DNA of 64,000 nt from Apostichopus japonicus. Taxonomy: Eukaryota; Echinodermata; Holothuroidea; Aspidochirotida; Stichopodidae. The position numbers and the translations under genes were made by a program. Below are positions 59,101 to 64,000 of this stretch, in pieces. Each line of letters begins with the position of its first letter. The stretch's first letter is position 1. The notes beneath the pieces are model-generated. The model was not told where the DNA came from, did no database searches, and worked only from the letters and a program-made list of their open reading frames with translations. The stretch is from the NCBI RefSeq assembly GCF_037975245.1, contig NC_092567.1, positions 19,040,876 through 19,104,875 on the forward strand. The letters are read 5' to 3'.

Positions 59101-62100
59101 GCATACCTGTCCGCACATGCATGCAATTTGAATATTCAAAGTAGCCTAAGCGCTTTTAGAGAAGGGTGTTCCTTTTAAGTTTAGCGAAAAACTTGCATCA
59201 AAACGGGAGAAATTTTTAAGCATGGGATTAATGGGGGAAAACAACTAACTACTCATTTCAGATCTTGAAAAATATATTGAGGACTAAAAGTGTACCTCGA
59301 TTACAATTTGAATAGTTTGCCTATTCTATTACTCTGGAGGGGGGATTTGTTTCAGACTTCATATCATCAAAACATGTGCGTACCTAGGTAACTCGAGCAT
59401 GCTGTAAGTGAATGATATTCGGCCGGTAAGTCTGTATATGTTCCGCAGTACTCAATGCATGTCTAGATTTTTTGATAAGCATATCTAGTATATAGTCACT
59501 GCGCAAATAGTAATTGCATTTAACTGTACATCTTGCAGGGTGCGGTGAAAGCTGATGAAGAAAATTTTAAACATATTAAGTTAACTTTTAGCGAGTGCAG
59601 AAGAACATCTGGGTTCGGTCTTCCTGCTTATTTCTTTGCCTGCCATTTAACAACGACAAAGACGGGTAAAATCTTTCATCGTTTAGTCTTAGGCATTATG
59701 ACACAGGCTAATCCTATGTACAAATACAATTCACAAAGTGGCCTAGCCCAGGTTACGTGCCGCTCTGTTAATGTGTTATTTGTGTTAAACTTCAACTTTC
59801 AAGCTGAGACTGCAGTTCAAGTAGGTCCAGTCTAATGCAGCATTTGTAGCCATAAAGGGTTATCTCAGACTCAAGTGAAAGTTTTATACGCATGCAAGGT
59901 GTAATGTTGTACGACATGTAGTGTGTAGATTACATATGTAAAATCAAGTGGACACACACAGGATGGGGCCCATTTCCCAGTTGAGCAGGCTTCAGTAGGG
60001 ACAACTTTTATTTGTCATACTCATATATAGCTCTAGTATTTCTCCTGCTTCGTCCATTTTAAACTTAGTGTTTATTTCATCATCCTGATATTTGGAACTG
60101 AACATATATTTCCACCCTACTCTACTCAATTTTTTTTAATTTTAATTTTAATTTATTATTATTTTTTTACTTCCTTACTCAGTGCTACCTTATATAAATC
60201 TTATGTTGTTGTACATCAAAACCAGTACCACACATGCTAAATACATTACTTAATAAACATTATTTTACTCATTTTCATTTTGGTTTGGACAAAGTGATCA
60301 TTAGCTGTACGTTACACGAGTCGGACAGTTTCTTTGTTGAAGTATTTTTGTTTTCTTGTCTGATTTTGATCATAAGTCTAGAAACTGTTATCAGCTTCAT
60401 ACTTTTCACTATCATCTTAAGGATTTTTTTAAATATCTTCACAAGGAACTGATTATTTGAACAATTAGTAGTTGTCACCAAGCTGTTGATTGCTACTGTA
60501 TAGCTCCCCTCTCCTCCTATCCCAGCCCTCCATCTTCCTTTCATTCCCTTCCATCTTTCTCCACCCCCTGTGTCTCCCTCCCTCCCTCTCCTACCCAACA
60601 GGTGTCCAATCTGAAGTTATACCACCCACCGGACTGACACTAGAAGTCAGCACCTAAGTTAAGTATTGTACACTATCTAATTTGGATATTAGAACCGACG
60701 GCTATAGCAAAAATTGTACTCTTGAGGTAAATAAACAGTTTATAGTGTAGCACAGCACTGCATAATTTGTTTTGTTAAAATCCAAAACTTGCCATTTTAT
60801 AATTTTTTTCTCTCAAGATTCATGTCAGATGAAAAGTACTGTACTTTAATTGTATGCATATATACAGTAGATGTAGTAAATCAACTTGAATATATATCTA
60901 TTTAAAATTATGCTTATGTCATAACACTTGAAAACTAATATCCACGACAGAAGTATCTAATTACAGTACTATACCCTTGAACTTTGAGCCGCAGGAACTG
61001 ATATCAAGTCGATCATTTCTTTGTGTCCCTGTCATCGTTACTATTTGTGTTGGTTGCGTACTGATGATGTAATATCTTTGATCTTCTTACTGTTTGCCTT
61101 GAAAGTGTAAAGGCCATAGGTACAGACCGTACAGTACTTCCTCTAACGTTAGCATGCCGAAAAGGGTGCACTGAACATTTTACAATGTCTATATATCCAA
61201 CTTATTCCAAGATGTCACATTGAAGTATTTAAATTAAGTCACAAAATCTGCCACTTGTGGAAAATGCTCTTGAAATTTTTCTACAAAGGAGACTTGCTGA
61301 AGTTTGAACATTAAGTTGATCATTTATTTGACATACGCATAGAAATACAACTACAGAAGTTGGTGGAAAGGGAAAGAAAAAATAGTCTCCTAAATTTGCG
61401 CCACGACCCAACATCCACCCCCCCCCCCACGCCACAAAAAACCCAAACAGCCCCCTCAAAGAACAATGACGACAACAAGAAATCTAGACAAGTTTAACAA
61501 AATATATATACCAAAAGGCAAGCATCAACTTTGTAATCTCACCCAAGTAGGAGCAAAAGTGTCTGAACTTCTTTGAAATTTATTTCATACTTGACAAACT
61601 CTGTCTTCCTGGTGTGGTGTTTGAGTGGCATTTAGGTCTTGACTTCCCTTATAATTGCAACATACCTCAATACATTATAAATTTTTACATTCAATGAGTA
61701 TTATAATTGCAGTATACTTCCAGTGCTCACAATAATAATTACTTAGGTTTATAGAAATTAACTTCCAAGGCATCTAGTCTGTAGTAGGAAAAAGACCGGA
61801 GAGGGACAGGTGGGAGGGGGGAGGAGGGGGTATGGAAGGGAGGGCTTAACAAGTACTTTATCCTAATGTAATATTTGTTGGGTCATGGGGGACATTAATC
61901 ATATTCCTGTGTGACATATCAGTTCGGTAAATATATCCACACACAAAAAACACACCCCCCCTCCCCCGCCAAGGAAAAAAAGACATTTTGATGACTTCTG
62001 GAACTCAAAGCTATATCTACACACAAACAGTTCTCAGTGATCATATCACATTTTGTACTAACCTACTCAAGAATGGTACTAATCCAAAATTTAATTCAAT

Positions 62101-63356
62101 GCAATTCCATTTTGACCAAAATCTCAATTCCAATGATAGTGGTAATATTTTAGAAACAGATAATTTATTACGAGTTCGAATTTTTTTGTTTCATTACATT
62201 CTGTATATACTTCAAATTGTGAATAAATAGTTTGTGATATTAATTAATTAGCATTATTTTTGCATATGTAGATTCATTATTTTGAGTTTTGGATATTAGG
62301 GAATTTAATTTAGTATATATTTCCACTTTTGTGTGTAAATGTACATGAGGGATGATGAATTTTATTTCTTGCATATATTTCAATTACTCTATACATGTGT
62401 ACAAACAATGCTATACAGTACATCTACCTCTTTGCATTGGTAACTATAGGAATTTTACCCATCTTGCAAAACATCTTGCTATAGATGTTATACCATTTTT
62501 ATTGATATTTCCTGGATTTTTCTGCATAAAATTCTCCTAAGTTCTGTAATGCCATTAAAGTACGTAGAAGGCCATTACAGTACATAGAGAACATGAATTT
62601 CCCCACAGCCAAGCCACATGTAGACCTCTTCATCAAACATTATAATTACATTTTGTTTGATTTAGGATATCATTGCACAGTGTGTGCATAGTTTAAGGCT
62701 TTAAGCACTGCAGTGTGCTGCACTCTCCACTGGCTGCACATTAATTACTGAACTGCCATGTTACTGCCCCACATTGACTGTACAAAATAATTGGTTGTCT
62801 GTGAAGGTTGGAAGGACTTTTGGCATTTGAAGTATATACAACAAATAAATAGGATGGTTGTTACCATAGAAACTGTATTTTTCTCGACCTGTGATACATG
62901 TACAAATATTAAGCTGCGATTTCCATTGTGTGAAATAACAGAATCCTGCACAACACATTTGTTTAATATTAATAGGATGAGAGGTTTTTTTTTGTGATTC
63001 CATAAAAGCTTCTGTAATACAGAGAATGTTTTTCCACTTGATTTTATGAATTTTGGAGATAATTCTTATAACATAACTGACAGTGGATTAAATAGCAAAG
63101 ATTCCCAGTATTGAAGATGTCCAGACTAAGGGCAAAAAAGAGGGATTTAGAAGAAAATTCTTTAATATCCACAACTAATTACACACATACCACAGCCTGA
63201 CTGCCTGAGTTACTTTCAGCTTAAAAGACCATTTCAACAACTCCCTGGTTTCAATGAAGATTAAATTTTATAAATTTATAAATCATAAAATCTTTCATCT
63301 TTTGCATTTCTTATTTAAACAGATGTATATATGTGAGAGTCATAAAATGTTTTTAA

Positions 63357-63640
63357 ATTACAACGCTGTCACATAATGGACCTATCCTTAGTGGTAATTT
63401 GTAATATGTCGTGAAGTCACTGCAACTTGTATACATACAGTACATGTGAGAGTGGTAAAACAATTTCAGTATAAGAACAACATCATGTACAGATCATGCC
63501 CACAAGTGGTAAATTACAACACTGTCACGTATAGAACCTAGTCTGAGTGGTAATTTAAATATGTTGTGAAGACACTTCAACTTGTATACATGGAGTGTGG
63601 TAAAACATTTCAGTATAAAAACAACATCAAGTAGTGTTCA
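63357..63640. repeat. Two-copy tandem duplication, about 157-bp period
   Basis: TTACAACGCTGTCACATAAT at 63359 recurs as TTACAACACTGTCACGTATA near 63516. AACTTGTATACAT and AAACA(A)TTTCAGTATAAG/A follow in order in both. Confidence 0.75.
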
Positions 63641-63762
63641 CAGACAAGTTTCAAGGTTGAAAAAACTGTTTAACAATCAAGCAGTACTTATAGGTACAGC
63701 ATGAATAAATTGATACAGGATAAGAAGGAAGTTGATTGACTCTTTCCGCCTCCATCAAACCA

Positions 63763-63800
63763 AATCACCTCCCCCCACCCTCCCCCACCATCCCCCACCC
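63763..63800 (-). repeat. G-quadruplex-prone tract, minus strand
   Basis: CCCCCC, CCC, CCCCC, CCCCC, CCC runs with short spacers give a canonical G4 pattern on the minus strand. Confidence 0.55.
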
Positions 63801-63958
63801 TAGTGTCTTGCAATACTAAATTTGCACTTTCCTTGATCTAGACACTAATGTGTTTTGTCTACTGTTTGTCGCATAACACTCATATTATTAATAATTTTCT
63901 TGATGTGTTTTTAATTTTCTTTTGATAATAATCCTTTTTTCCCCTCTCTTCCTGTTAG

Positions 63959-63975
63959 GAACTAGAGGAGTGAGA
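63959..63975 (+). CDS. Possible terminal exon at the window edge
   Basis: A strong pyrimidine tract ending CTTCCTGTTAG is followed by GAACTAGAGGAGTGA, which in one frame reads ELEE and stops. It could be the last exon of an unseen plus-strand gene. The next bases run off the window. Weak. Confidence 0.15.
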
Positions 63976-64000
63976 ACCCGGAGTGATAATTGACGCCGAG

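Larger units (their letters stand above)
59101..63958. other. Intergenic, no supported gene
   Basis: Short frames only. A plus-strand exon-like stretch at 59540-59664 (TTGCAG acceptor, GTAAAA donor) encodes no family I know. A 110-bp pyrimidine tract lies at about 60503-60600. G runs lie near 61800 and C-rich runs near 61420 and 61955. Confidence 0.4.

Noticed and set aside
1-64000. CRISPR arrays, operons, phage or bacterial genes
   Set aside because: Spliced genes and SINE/LINE content show animal nuclear DNA; the regular repeats are satellites or minisatellites without unique spacers.

Overview
This window is animal nuclear DNA: AT-rich, intron-rich, and full of SINE, LINE and MITE debris. 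The two clear genes have spliced exons with GT-AG borders. Protein similarity and the tRNA-derived repeats suggest a marine invertebrate deuterostome, perhaps an echinoderm. That placement is inference; nothing here fixes the species.

Layout. From 1 to about 22 kb I see no confident gene. This part holds a 28-bp-stem palindrome, a repeat family carrying a consensus splice donor, two families of TTAA-flanked MITEs, and one hAT-type MITE with an 8-bp target duplication. A possible minus-strand gene start (first exon near 22.5-22.7 kb, ATG exon at 19.7-19.9 kb) is weakly supported. Two more hAT-type MITEs with perfect 8-bp duplications lie at 23.1 and 24.5 kb.

From 26,589 to 41,980 (+) lies a complete ACSS3-type mitochondrial short-chain acyl-CoA synthetase: 16 coding exons and 714 residues, with every reading-frame junction closing. 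Its introns hold a roughly 1-kb ACCAA-type satellite, a 74-76 bp minisatellite, a LINE remnant, several SINEs, MITEs and a partial copy of its own exon 2. From 42 to 52.5 kb there is no recognisable gene, but there are two more TTAA MITEs and a textbook hAT MITE at 47,567-47,970.

From 58,084 down to 52,548 (-) lies a complete ELOVL4-like very-long-chain fatty-acid elongase: 6 coding exons and 308 residues. A 22-bp x 7 minisatellite abuts one of its splice acceptors. From 59 to 64 kb I see only low-confidence exon-like stretches and simple repeats.

The two genes both act on acyl-CoA chemistry: ACSS3 activates propionate or acetate in mitochondria, and ELOVL extends long acyl-CoAs in the endoplasmic reticulum. 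They converge tail to tail about 10.6 kb apart. I see no sign that they are co-regulated.

I found no new multi-gene system. The most interesting signals are in the repeats: a SINE tail with three stacked hairpins including a C(UUCG)G loop, a minisatellite that multiplies a branch-point and pyrimidine tract at a real acceptor, a MITE with six CCGGCCGG palindromes, and a long GAAA-capped hairpin inside ACSS3 exon 1.
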